DNA of 9,917 bases from CAYWFP01 sp964457365. Its GTDB lineage: Bacteria > Planctomycetota > SZUA-567. Both the position numbers and the translations under genes were made by a program. Shown piece by piece: positions 1-7,353 of this stretch. The DNA lies in contig CAYWFP010000118.1 of assembly GCA_964457365.1 (NCBI GenBank), positions 1-9,917 of the forward strand. Direction: 5' to 3'. The notes beneath the pieces were generated by a model, which did no database searches, had not been told where the DNA came from, and worked only from the letters and a program-made list of their open reading frames with translations. Positions within the stretch are counted from its first letter, which is position 1. Every line of letters starts with the position of its first letter.

Positions 1-144
1 ATCGGTAACGCGGGTGGTGCTCGGGTAGGTGTGCATAACGTCTCCGTTTCGGAAAGGGGAATGGATATCTCGCACCGCCCGGACCGGCGGCACGGCAGGA
101 TACGGTTGACGCGTCACGGGCGGATCGCGGTTGCAGGTGGGCAT
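1..144 (-). CDS. Possible 5' end of a gene leaving the left edge
   Basis: A minus-strand reading frame begins at the ATG at 144-142 and stays open to the left edge, giving 48 codons with no stop. An AAGGAG sequence lies four bases upstream of this ATG. A second in-frame ATG at 36-34 also has a GGAG five bases upstream, so the true start could be either. The first 35 residues are rich in proline and arginine and look unlike ordinary protein, which favours the start at 36 or no gene at all. I do not recognise a family from the visible residues. Confidence 0.3.
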   Translation of the reverse strand, partial: MPTCNRDPPVTRQPYPAVPPVRAVRDIHSPFRNGDVMHTYPSTTRVTD

Positions 145-160
145 GGGACTCCTTTCGTGC

Positions 161-178
161 CTTGGGCCTTCGCCCAGG
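161..178. other. Small hairpin, 7-bp stem
   Basis: CTTGGGC (161-167) pairs with GCCCAGG (172-178), with one G-U pair, across the loop CTTC. It lies just upstream of the possible start at 144 on the minus strand, so it would sit in the leader of that gene if the gene is real. No T-run follows on either strand, so it is not a typical intrinsic terminator. Confidence 0.35.
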
Positions 179-233
179 TGACTCTTGAACGGGATACCGA
201 ACGACTCGCGACCGTGCGTTGCCGAGACGCGGC

Positions 234-252
234 GGAAGAGAACAGCTCTTCC
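234..252. other. Perfect 7-bp inverted repeat
   Basis: GGAAGAG (234-240) and CTCTTCC (246-252) are exact reverse complements around the loop AACAG. No T-tract follows. It could be a small hairpin in the leader of the left-edge gene or a protein-binding site. By itself it is weak evidence for either. Confidence 0.35.
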
Positions 253-698
253 TCCCTGTAGATACACGGGGCACTTTGACAGTCGGCTGGCCCGGAGAGG
301 CGGCATAATCATGCGTTCGCCTTGGAATACTGGCCAGTTCCCAGTGGTGTGGCTGGATCAGGCTGCCCCCGGACGGCATGCTTGATCTGCAGGCAGGCAA
401 TCCCCGTATCCCATTGCCCTGATGTGAGTTGCAGCAGGAAAGCGCATCGCTTCGTGAGGGATCACTTGCGGGGATTGCAAGCGGATATCGCGCGGATTGA
501 GAAGAAGGCTGGAGCCACCCCGGCCGCGCAAAAGCCGTTTCCATTCAGTTGCAGAAAATTTTGGCCGGAATCGGCCGGAGCGCACTTAACCTGTTTGACA
601 AAAGCGGGATAGAGGTTCAGAGAAAAAACGAAAAATCTTGTCCGCGCGTCGGGAGTCTGGCCGAAAAGCCGTTTCCTCGGGCTGTGTAGATTGGGTCA

Positions 699-725
699 AA
701 AAGGAGGCAACGGTTGCCACCTTTT
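699..725. repeat. 27-bp imperfect palindrome
   Basis: The arms AAAAGGAGGCAAC (699-711) and GTTGCCACCTTTT (713-725) match at 12 of 13 positions around a single central G; the inner 13 bases (706-718) are perfect. The arrangement A-run, stem, T-run would make a weak bidirectional terminator. The right arm, running on into CCCTG, resembles the TGGCCACCTTTTGTCCGG units about 140 bp downstream, so it may instead be an outlying, degenerate member of that repeat family. Confidence 0.5.
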
Positions 726-822
726 CCCTGTTGATCTTCCGCCTTGCCGCTTGATCGTCAGATTACAGCGCATCTCCAAGAAGAGGGGGAGTGGCCGGGC
801 AGACGGACACAAAATCGACATT

Positions 823-946
823 TGGCCAGTTTTTTCCGGTGAAGGTTGCGAATGGCCACCTTTTGTCCGGGTGATGGCCACCCTCTGGCCAGGCAAGTGG
901 CCACTTTGGCCACCCTTGTCCGCCCGGTGGCCACCCTGTGGCCAGG
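823..946. repeat. Cluster of eight TGGCCA palindromes with a duplicated ~40-bp unit
   Basis: TGGCCA occurs at 823, 853, 875, 886, 898, 907, 928 and 939, that is eight times in 122 bases. Six bases would be expected about once in 4 kb. The segments 853-893 and 907-946 are two copies of one unit: TGGCCACC, then a TTGTCCG block, then TGGCCACCCT[C/G]TGGCCAGG. The last 19 bases differ at one position. A third, weaker copy begins at 823. Several spaced copies of a transposase-binding motif are typical of the ends of IS21-family elements, which is my preferred reading. No transposase gene is present here, so this would be a remnant. An operator array for the downstream gene is the main alternative. 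Confidence 0.75.
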
Positions 947-1030
947 TTGGTCGGCGGATTCGCGTGGGAAATGTGTCCAGGGTACGTTTGGCGAGGGACT
1001 TACGGCTTCCTGCGTCTGCCACGGTGGGAA

Positions 1031-1059
1031 TTGACCATTGGCCCGGAAAGATGTACGAT
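1031..1059 (+). promoter_or_regulatory. Sigma-70-like promoter for the SWIM gene
   Basis: TTGACC at 1031-1036 (5 of 6 consensus bases) is followed after exactly 17 bases by TACGAT at 1054-1059 (4 of 6). Transcription would start near 1066, leaving a leader of nearly 60 bases before the ATG at 1124. The position just after the TGGCCA cluster means proteins bound there could influence it. Confidence 0.55.
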
Positions 1060-1123
1060 TAGTTGCATCATCCAGAAGTACGCAAATCGTTTCTGCAGAT
1101 AACTCATGTAGGTGTTGAAGACC

Positions 1124-2893
1124 ATGGCAAAGCGCAAGAAGCCGCCCAAAAGAAAACCGACAGAGCGATTCGACATTACCGAAGCCGTGATCCGCTCACT
1201 GGCTGGCGGAACCTATTTCAAGCGGGGACTGGAGTATTTCGACGCCGGTCTGGTCGGTTCGATCTCCGAACGGAACGGTCGCTTGTCCGCGCGGGTGAAC
1301 GGCACGCACACTTACCGTGTCGCCCTGTGGATGGAGGATGGCGCGCTGCTGCACGAGTGCTCCTGTCCGCTCGGCGAGGATGACGAGTTCTGCAAGCACT
1401 GCGTGGCCGCCGGGCTGGCCTGGATCGAACGGAACCGCGACAAGCCTCGCGGCGAGGAACCCGCCTCAGCAACCGATGTCCGCGCGTGGCTGGAGAAACG
1501 GAGCAAGGCGGAGTTGGTCGACCTGTTGCTGGAAGCGGCCGATGGGAGCGAGACCGTGGGCGAACGTCTTTATCTGCTGGCTGCGCGGGACACGGGCGGC
1601 GGACCGGACCTCGCCGCCTTCCGCGAGGCCATCGACAACGCCACCGCCACCGGCGGTTTTGTACATTACGGCGAGATGTACGACTTCTGTCGCCGCATCG
1701 ACATGGTCGTGGATTCCCTACGGCAACTCGCTAACGGCGACTGCAACGACGGCACGGTCGAGTTGATCGAATACGCCATCGCCGCCGTCGAAGGGGCCTT
1801 GAACGAATGCGACGATTCGAGTGGCGGACTGGGCGGCATCCTGGATGACCTTGTCGAGTTGCATCACCGGGTCTGCGCCAGGGCGAAGCCCGATCCGGCG
1901 CAACTGGCGAAGCGGCTTTTTGCCTGGGAGCTCGGCTCGCCGTGGGAGACCTTCTCCGGATCGGCGGAGCGCTACGCCGATGTGCTCGGGAAAACAGGGC
2001 TGGCCGAGTACCGCCGCCTCGCCGAAGCGGAATGGCAAAAAGTCCCGGCCCTCAAGCCAGGCGACGACGACCGCGAACGCTGGCATGGCCGGTTTCGCAT
2101 CACCTCAATCATGAAATCACTTGCTCGTGCCGACGATGATGTGGACGCGCTGATCGATGTCATGCGCCGCGACCTTTCCTCGCCCTACTGCTTTCTTGAA
2201 ATCGCCAAAGTCTGCAAGGAAAACAAACGACGAGACGAGGCGCTGGAATGGGCGGAGCGGGGCGTGAAAGCGTTTCCCGACAAACCGGACGAGCGCCTGC
2301 ACGAATTCCTGGCCGACCTGTACCATGTGCGCAAGCGCCATGCCGAAGCCATGGAATTGATTTGGCAATTATACGTCGAACGCCCTTGTCTTGAATCTTA
2401 CAGGCGGCTGCAAGCGCACGCCCAGAAGGCGAAAGCATGGAAAGCGTGGCGGGAGAAGGCGCTGGCCCATCTACGGGCCGATATTGAGCGAGCGGCGAAG
2501 GATCCGAACGAGCGGCGCTGGGGGCCGAACCGCCTGATGGACAACTCCCGCCTCGTCGAGATCCTGCTGTGGGAACGCAAGGACATCAAGGCCTGGCGCG
2601 AGGCAAAAGCGGGTGGTTGCAACGAATCTCTCTGGCTTACTCTCGCCAAACGCCGGGAGAAGAAGCACCCCGAGGACGCCATCCCGATCTACCGCCGCCA
2701 GATCGAACCAATCCTCAAGCAGACAAACAAGGATGCCTACCGCGAGGCGACGAAACTACTGCTGCATCTGCGGGACCTGATGCGCCGCGTCGACCGGGAA
2801 GACGACTTCGCCACCGACCTCGCCTCCATCCGCGCCGCCCACAAGCGCAAGCGGAACTTTATGAAAGAACTCGACAGGGCCAAGCTGGGGTGA
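1124..2893 (+). CDS. SWIM zinc finger protein with helical-repeat C-terminus
   Basis: This 589-residue protein has a basic N-terminus and a textbook SWIM zinc-binding motif, CxC-x8-CxH, at C79, C81, C90 and H92. The rest is helical. A middle section (about 125-330) and TPR-like helices (about 355-450) match my memory of the DUF6880-type region of bacterial SWIM proteins. The ending HKRKRNFMKELD is the conserved C-terminal signature I associate with this family. SWIM domains bind nucleic acid or protein partners; the function of these long bacterial members is not established, and the protein looks cytoplasmic. I chose the ATG at 1124, with GAAG and a more distant AGG upstream. A GTG at 1112 in the same frame would add only four residues. 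The gene appears intact and ends 29 bases from the stop of the convergent lipoprotein gene, with no obvious terminator between. Confidence 0.9.
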   Translation: MAKRKKPPKRKPTERFDITEAVIRSLAGGTYFKRGLEYFDAGLVGSISERNGRLSARVNGTHTYRVALWMEDGALLHECSCPLGEDDEFCKHCVAAGLAWIERNRDKPRGEEPASATDVRAWLEKRSKAELVDLLLEAADGSETVGERLYLLAARDTGGGPDLAAFREAIDNATATGGFVHYGEMYDFCRRIDMVVDSLRQLANGDCNDGTVELIEYAIAAVEGALNECDDSSGGLGGILDDLVELHHRVCARAKPDPAQLAKRLFAWELGSPWETFSGSAERYADVLGKTGLAEYRRLAEAEWQKVPALKPGDDDRERWHGRFRITSIMKSLARADDDVDALIDVMRRDLSSPYCFLEIAKVCKENKRRDEALEWAERGVKAFPDKPDERLHEFLADLYHVRKRHAEAMELIWQLYVERPCLESYRRLQAHAQKAKAWKAWREKALAHLRADIERAAKDPNERRWGPNRLMDNSRLVEILLWERKDIKAWREAKAGGCNESLWLTLAKRREKKHPEDAIPIYRRQIEPILKQTNKDAYREATKLLLHLRDLMRRVDREDDFATDLASIRAAHKRKRNFMKELDRAKLG

Positions 2894-2922
2894 ATGCGCC
2901 GTGGGGTTGGCATTTCGCTTTC

Positions 2923-3411
2923 TCATTCCTCCACCTTGAGAGACGTTGGACGCTCAACGGAGGTAACAAGAAAATAGCGATAAAACTGCCATTCGGCCTG
3001 ATGCGCGCCAAGGTTTTCCGCCCTTGCGACATCCATGGGAAGGCCGATCATGCGGCCGGTTTCGTAACCGCGCAGGATGCATCGCTCCGATTCAGGGAGT
3101 TCCTTCACATTCTCCACATGAATGCCGATTGGTTCGCCGAGTTTGACTCCGTTAACGGTGTCGACAAGCATGCTGGATGCGCTTCGCTTCATGCCCCTGC
3201 TGTCACGGTATCCTTCAATCGTCAAGTATGTTCCCAGGGGACGGCCCAGGCGGCCGCGCGGGATCATGCCGTCGCTGCCCGCGTCCGGAAAGCCCGCGCC
3301 CAGCGTGCATCGCCCTGAAGGCATTGCCGCCGTTTCCTTGCTTCCGCATCCGCCAATGAGCGCGGATGAGGCGGCAGCAATCAAGGCCACCAGCGTTTTG
3401 AGCCGGTTCAT
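2923..3411 (-). CDS. Small predicted lipoprotein, function unknown
   Basis: A 162-residue exported protein. The N-terminus MNRLK is followed by a hydrophobic stretch ending in the lipobox I19-G20-G21-C22, so it is probably processed by signal peptidase II and anchored in a membrane by C22. The mature part is polar and probably beta-rich. It contains a glycine- and arginine-rich segment (IPRGRLGRPLGTYLTIEGY) and a later segment on ligand- or domain-like strands (VNGVKLGEPIGIHVENV), but I recognise no family. The frame extends upstream to 3621, yet the start at 3411 is clearly right: GGAG lies seven bases before it and the signal peptide begins there. It follows the larger exported-protein gene on the same strand by 154 bases. 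I saw no good promoter in that gap, so co-transcription is possible. Confidence 0.85.
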   Translation of the reverse strand: MNRLKTLVALIAAASSALIGGCGSKETAAMPSGRCTLGAGFPDAGSDGMIPRGRLGRPLGTYLTIEGYRDSRGMKRSASSMLVDTVNGVKLGEPIGIHVENVKELPESERCILRGYETGRMIGLPMDVARAENLGAHQAEWQFYRYFLVTSVERPTSLKVEE

Positions 3412-3565
3412 AGTGACACTCCGCTTCTGTCGCTTCTGGCTCACGCAGGGCGCGCGACACGTGTGTGGGTGTCCTTCCTCACGCGTTCCGCATGGCAAGG
3501 GAATGCTGGCAATGACGGACGCGGAACCGGTGTTGGCGATCCGTTGGCCGTCTGCAATAAAGCGT

Positions 3566-5056
3566 TCAAGGCCGCGCGTCCTTGACAGGGATCTCAACTT
3601 TGGGGATTTCGATTGTCCCATGCCAATACCTTTCGCCTTCGGACTTTTTCGCGTTTTCGATTTTCAGCGTTGCCTCCAGAAAATGTTTCCTTCCGTCTGT
3701 TTCTTCCATGATCCAACTTTCCCTGGGGCCGAGATCGAGAAGAGCGGCCTTGCCCTCGGGAATTCCGAGACCGCGTTTTGAAACGATGAATGTAAGGCTG
3801 CTTTCGAAGGGAAGAACAAGTTCGCCAACGAATCCTCCTCCGCCGTCATACGGAAGCGCGGATGGCGGCGACACCTTGTTTCCCTTCTCATCAACAACGC
3901 GGAATGAAAGGTTGTTGTCCGTCCAATCGAGTTTCATCGGATTGCCGACATCGGAGACATTGCGTAACGTCAGATAGGCCGAGATGATCTGAGTCCCATT
4001 TACGATATCCGCCTTTTTCATCGTGAGCCGCGCCTGAATCCCGTTGACCGGCTTCGACCACGGCGATTCACGGGCACTCCGGGCCGTGCCGGATTCGGCA
4101 TGCTCCCCGTATTCGTGCATTGAATCGTCTGGGAAAGAATGTGGGTGCGGATCGGAATCGCCGGCTTTGCTCACCGTAATTGTGAAAACGCGGATCCTGT
4201 TGGCCGATCCGCCGCCGAGACCGTCAAGGCCAAGAATCACGTTTTCGCCGAAGGGGCACGCAATGCGTGTTTTGACTTCGTGGACCGCATTGCCTGGCGA
4301 TTCTCCACGCGCTTCAACCGCGTTTGCAACCGATACCGCCAGATCCAGAGTTACGCCGTGCTCATCTTCCGCTTTCACGGCATAATGCATCCGCGCCGTC
4401 GTTGCTCCGGCTTGTACTTCGTTCTCAATCGGACGTCCCGTAACAATGTCTGTGCGGTGCATGAATATGACCTTGCCGGGCGTCAGCTTTCTGATTTCCG
4501 CCGGCGTCTCCATGATTTTCCGGGTATCGACAGGCCTTCCGTCATTGCGGGAAAACTCCTGAATTCTGGCCGTTACCGTGTATCGGCTTGCCGCCGGGCA
4601 ACAACCCAGAGCGAAAAAAGAATCCCCCGGATCATATTGGCCTGTAAGCGGTTCGAATACCCCGTCGTCCGCATGCCTGAGAAAGATAAGATACTTCCGG
4701 GTCAGCCTGGATCGGAATTCCACGAAAGCCGGTCCATCCAACGTCTTGATAGTCGCTTTCTTGTCGTAGTAACGGTGATGCCGCACTGTCAGAATATTCG
4801 CGCGCAAGCCGCCCTTCAAAACGCAGTCGACCGAGAAAGCAGTGTCAACCGCGATCCAGGTGTCGTCCTTTGCATTGGGATATTCATGGCCCGGGGCGTC
4901 GGCGGATGAGCGAACTGTCCCGATCACGACCACGTCCGCCGCTTCATGCAGTTGCTTAAGCGACCAGCCCTTGACCGGCCGCGCATGGAGCAACGAGCCT
5001 GACGCAAGCAGTAAAAGCGCGCAGCACAGTCCCGCGCGTGCATATCCTGTATTCAT
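3566..5056 (-). CDS. Exported protein with NTR-like N-terminal and beta-rich C-terminal domains
   Basis: A 496-residue protein with a signal peptide; cleavage is likely after A25 in SLLHA-RP. Residues about 35-150 (ADVVVIGTV, VDCVLKG, LTVRHHRYY, then KYLIFLRH) follow the pattern of NTR/OB-fold-like segments common in secreted proteins of planctomycetes and relatives: a strand reporting a 'risk of leak', a strand ending in VLKG, and a later YLIFL strand. A middle beta-rich region spans about 190-295. A histidine-containing linker follows (H304, H306, H314, H319). The last domain, from about 339, looks like an immunoglobulin-like beta sandwich (AYLTLRNVSD and later strands). No catalytic motif is visible. 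GGGGAG sits eight bases before the ATG at 5056; a longer frame up to 5158 would bury the signal peptide and is rejected. Function unknown. Confidence 0.85.
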   Translation of the reverse strand: MNTGYARAGLCCALLLLASGSLLHARPVKGWSLKQLHEAADVVVIGTVRSSADAPGHEYPNAKDDTWIAVDTAFSVDCVLKGGLRANILTVRHHRYYDKKATIKTLDGPAFVEFRSRLTRKYLIFLRHADDGVFEPLTGQYDPGDSFFALGCCPAASRYTVTARIQEFSRNDGRPVDTRKIMETPAEIRKLTPGKVIFMHRTDIVTGRPIENEVQAGATTARMHYAVKAEDEHGVTLDLAVSVANAVEARGESPGNAVHEVKTRIACPFGENVILGLDGLGGGSANRIRVFTITVSKAGDSDPHPHSFPDDSMHEYGEHAESGTARSARESPWSKPVNGIQARLTMKKADIVNGTQIISAYLTLRNVSDVGNPMKLDWTDNNLSFRVVDEKGNKVSPPSALPYDGGGGFVGELVLPFESSLTFIVSKRGLGIPEGKAALLDLGPRESWIMEETDGRKHFLEATLKIENAKKSEGERYWHGTIEIPKVEIPVKDARP

Positions 5057-5199
5057 GCAGCCATCTCCCCGGTTATGCCTCGCCAATTGTGAACGGATCT
5101 TTCCCGTAAGCATATACGCTCGTGCAAGCCGAAAGGGTCTGACAAAAGAACCGGCCATGTTCGTACACCGATGGTTCGCATTCCGGCGTTGTCCCGCTT

Positions 5200-7095
5200 T
5201 CAGTCCAGTCCCAGTTCCCGCAGCATCGCTTCGCGGGGAATGTCCACACCGTGCGCGTCGCCGCCCATCATGGGCGGCCCCATGCCGCGAATCAGCGCCG
5301 AAACCTTGGCTTTGCCTGATTTGGTCTTGCAGGCCTGGCGCGGCGTCTTGCCGTCCAGCACCGGAATCGACTCATCCAGCCAGTTCATGTAATAGTCGCG
5401 GAAGTGTTCGTTCAGCGCGGCGGCGATCTCCGGCGTGATCTCCATCGGCCCGGGCGGATTCATCTCGTCGTCGAGGGGTTGGTCGTCCATCATCTCCCGC
5501 ATGTCCCGCCGCCGGACATCCAGAAACCGCACGCCGGGAAGCTTTGACAGCCACTTGCGCAGCTTCTTGTGCCGCTCGGCTGAGTTGACTTCCGTAATTG
5601 CTTCACCGCCGACCAACTCGATTCGCCCGAGCAGCGTCCGGTCGCCCATGCCGGGCTTGGGGTTCTTCTCCTCGCGGAACCAGACAAATACGCCGGAATC
5701 CGCCTCCTCCGGCTCCACGTCGGGCCGCGCTTCGAGCGCCTTGCGAAACGCACTCTCGTCTTTGATTTCATACGAGGCGGTGTGCCATTCGATAGGGTCG
5801 CCGTCGGTATTGCACATTCGCGGGCCTGGGGCGGAGGCGACTTCATCATGCCAGAGCCAGAGCAGGCCTAAAAGATGCGGCTTCTTTTCGAATCCCTTCT
5901 TCGACGGGCGCAGCCCTTCGTCCTCCAGGAACGCAAGCACATCGGGCAGATGCATCGCCGAAAAGTTCGGCCCGATCATGGCGAGAAAGCGGAAATCCCC
6001 CGCCGCATAGTGGCGCACCGGCAGGATCACCTCATGCGCACCAGCCCGGCGCAGGCTCTCGGCCAGCATCCGGTCGTGCGCGGCGAATGCTTCCCCGGAA
6101 AATACGTCTTCCAGCCGTACCGTATGCGGACCTTCCGTGCCCGTTACCCTGCAGAACGTGGGAACCGTTGTCACGCGGGCCTGCAGCAGCAACCGATCCG
6201 CTTCGGGTAAACCACCCGCAATCAGCGTTTCCGCCACCGTGCGGGCGAAACGCTTAGGGCGGTATTCGCAGCCCAGCCAGTCCACGAAACACGCCTGGGC
6301 ACCATCAGGGCCGTACTCAATGAGCAACTCTTCGGCATCCTCTATCGATCCGAAATACTTCTCCATCGTCTTGTCGCTGATCCACTCATCCACTGCCCGG
6401 GCAATGCGTCCGGTCACGCGCAGATCGACCGCCTTCCAGCCGTCGAGATCATTGTCGTCCGGCACGGCACTTGGATCCTCGGGTTCGGCGAATTCCCCTC
6501 CGGCACCAACCGGGATATCGTATTTTTTACGCGTGACCACAACCTCCGGGTCGAGCGGGTCGCCGCTTACAGCCAGCGTCAGAATGTCGCAGTTGGGGCC
6601 GAACATCCATGGCCGGAACTCTCCCCTCTCCAGCGTCTTCACTATCGCCTTGAGGATATAAAGGATCCGTTCCGCCTCGGTCTGGTTGATCGACCGCATG
6701 CGCCGATGCGGTTCCTTGACAATAAAGAACGGCACCAGCGTCTCCCGTCGGGCAGGGAACTTTGCCTTCTCCAGGGGCTTGCGCATCACTGGGGGAACGT
6801 CGCACAGCGGGTCGATAGTGAATCCGAGGTAATCGAAATCCTCTTTGTCGAATTCCTCGGGATTCACCGACAGCATGACCGCCTGCTGCAAGGCCGCGTC
6901 GGGACCGCGCGTCAGGGAGAGCCCGAACTCCTCCCCGCCGCCGCCCATGACCGTCCCGAACCACGTATACTCCTCGTCCGGCAGGCGCAGCGCGAACGCG
7001 TGGCCGTTGCTCAATCCGCTCCAGGGCTTTCGCGCATGGTACTCCAGCGCCGCCCTGATCGTCTCGCGATACAGCTTGGTCTTGCTGAGTCCCAT
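5200..7095 (-). CDS. Large cytoplasmic protein with MbcA/ParS-like C-terminal tail
   Basis: A 631-residue protein without signal peptide or membrane segment. The N-terminus, LYRETIRAALEYHARKPW and then LPDEEYTWFGTVMGGGGEEF, and the acidic middle (about 205-225) recall bacterial proteins annotated with DUF7309 and DUF6930; this is memory, not a search result. Near the C-terminus, residues about 560-605 contain HFRDYYMNWLDESIPVLDGKTPRQA, with W572 and GKTP at 582-585. This is the pattern of the toxin-binding tail of Xre/MbcA/ParS antitoxins (DUF2384), also seen as a stand-alone tail in large proteins of unknown role. No helix-turn-helix or neighbouring RES-type toxin is visible, so an antitoxin role is not supported. 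GGGAG lies six bases before the start, and a promoter lies about 40 bases upstream of it. The gene seems intact. Confidence 0.85.
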   Translation of the reverse strand: MGLSKTKLYRETIRAALEYHARKPWSGLSNGHAFALRLPDEEYTWFGTVMGGGGEEFGLSLTRGPDAALQQAVMLSVNPEEFDKEDFDYLGFTIDPLCDVPPVMRKPLEKAKFPARRETLVPFFIVKEPHRRMRSINQTEAERILYILKAIVKTLERGEFRPWMFGPNCDILTLAVSGDPLDPEVVVTRKKYDIPVGAGGEFAEPEDPSAVPDDNDLDGWKAVDLRVTGRIARAVDEWISDKTMEKYFGSIEDAEELLIEYGPDGAQACFVDWLGCEYRPKRFARTVAETLIAGGLPEADRLLLQARVTTVPTFCRVTGTEGPHTVRLEDVFSGEAFAAHDRMLAESLRRAGAHEVILPVRHYAAGDFRFLAMIGPNFSAMHLPDVLAFLEDEGLRPSKKGFEKKPHLLGLLWLWHDEVASAPGPRMCNTDGDPIEWHTASYEIKDESAFRKALEARPDVEPEEADSGVFVWFREEKNPKPGMGDRTLLGRIELVGGEAITEVNSAERHKKLRKWLSKLPGVRFLDVRRRDMREMMDDQPLDDEMNPPGPMEITPEIAAALNEHFRDYYMNWLDESIPVLDGKTPRQACKTKSGKAKVSALIRGMGPPMMGGDAHGVDIPREAMLRELGLD

Positions 7096-7134
7096 GTGAA
7101 ACTCCCGGATTCATAAGCGATGCCATCTTCCTCA

Positions 7135-7162
7135 ATTATGGAATTTCGTGGGTACAAGGCAA
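7135..7162 (-). promoter_or_regulatory. Promoter for the 631-residue protein gene
   Basis: Read on the minus strand, TTGCCT (7162-7157) is followed after 16 bases by CATAAT (7140-7135), matching 4 and 5 of 6 consensus bases. Initiation would be near 7128, giving a leader of about 33 bases that contains the ribosome binding site. Confidence 0.5.
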
Positions 7163-7353
7163 GGGCCGCGTTCCGTCGTGGTGGCTCATGAGCAGACGCG
7201 CGTCATGGCTCGGAACGATTCGGCATCAATGCATCCGCTCCAATCCGACCGGGCGGTTCCAAACATAGCCTCCAATACGGGCGTTTTTCGCCCGGGCGCG
7301 GTAGCGATGGAAGTGTTGCGTTCGCATACCGCGCCAGCCAGGTTGGGAACGCC
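7163..7353. other. Divergent intergenic region with palindromes
   Basis: Between the two divergent promoters lie two adjacent perfect 10-bp palindromes, GCTCATGAGC (7184-7193) and GACGCGCGTC (7195-7204). Further on, CGGGCG (7278-7283) pairs with CGCCCG (7289-7294) around a TTTTT loop, and the overlapping CGCCCGGGCG (7289-7298) is itself a palindrome. On the minus strand, GGAGGCTATG at about 7274-7265 could start a 26-residue frame, but its two-base spacing is poor. No convincing gene is present. Confidence 0.5.

Larger units (their letters stand above)
145..1030. other. Long stretch without a convincing gene
   Basis: About 890 bases contain only short frames with unnatural composition and no family resemblance. 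The one piece that reads like protein is at roughly 455-530 in the plus frame, encoding a helical-looking RDHLRGLQADIARIEKKAG. It has no clear start or ribosome binding site, so it could be the relic of a decayed gene. The 13-mer AAAAGCCGTTTCC occurs twice (530-542 and 664-676), each preceded closely by GGCCG. The right half holds the palindrome and TGGCCA cluster listed separately. Confidence 0.55.

Noticed and set aside
322..612. 96-residue plus-strand frame
   Set aside because: Only a short internal piece looks protein-like. The start lacks a ribosome site and the first half is cysteine- and proline-rich noise, so I kept it as a possible relic only.
823..946. CRISPR array
   Set aside because: The repeats are short, irregularly spaced and degenerate, with no unique spacers of constant length and no cas genes.
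691..1062. Plus- and minus-strand frames of 62 to 123 codons across the repeat cluster
   Set aside because: Their proteins are direct translations of the TGGCCA repeats (for example VATLATL or KGGQSGHL). They lack ribosome sites and have no family resemblance.
2569..3318. 249-residue plus-strand frame
   Set aside because: It runs in a wrong frame through the end of the SWIM gene and then antisense through the lipoprotein gene; its composition is unnatural.
3412..3621. Upstream extension of the lipoprotein frame to 3621
   Set aside because: It would place 70 residues of unnatural sequence before an obvious signal peptide and lipobox; the ATG at 3411 has a well-placed GGAG.
3122..3781. 219-residue plus-strand frame
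   Set aside because: It is antisense to the lipoprotein and exported-protein genes, both of which have signal peptides and ribosome sites.
4139..4909. 256-residue plus-strand frame
   Set aside because: It is antisense to the 496-residue exported protein and shows no start signal or recognisable domain.
6527..7135. 202-residue minus-strand frame
   Set aside because: It overlaps the 631-residue gene in another frame and begins inside its promoter region.
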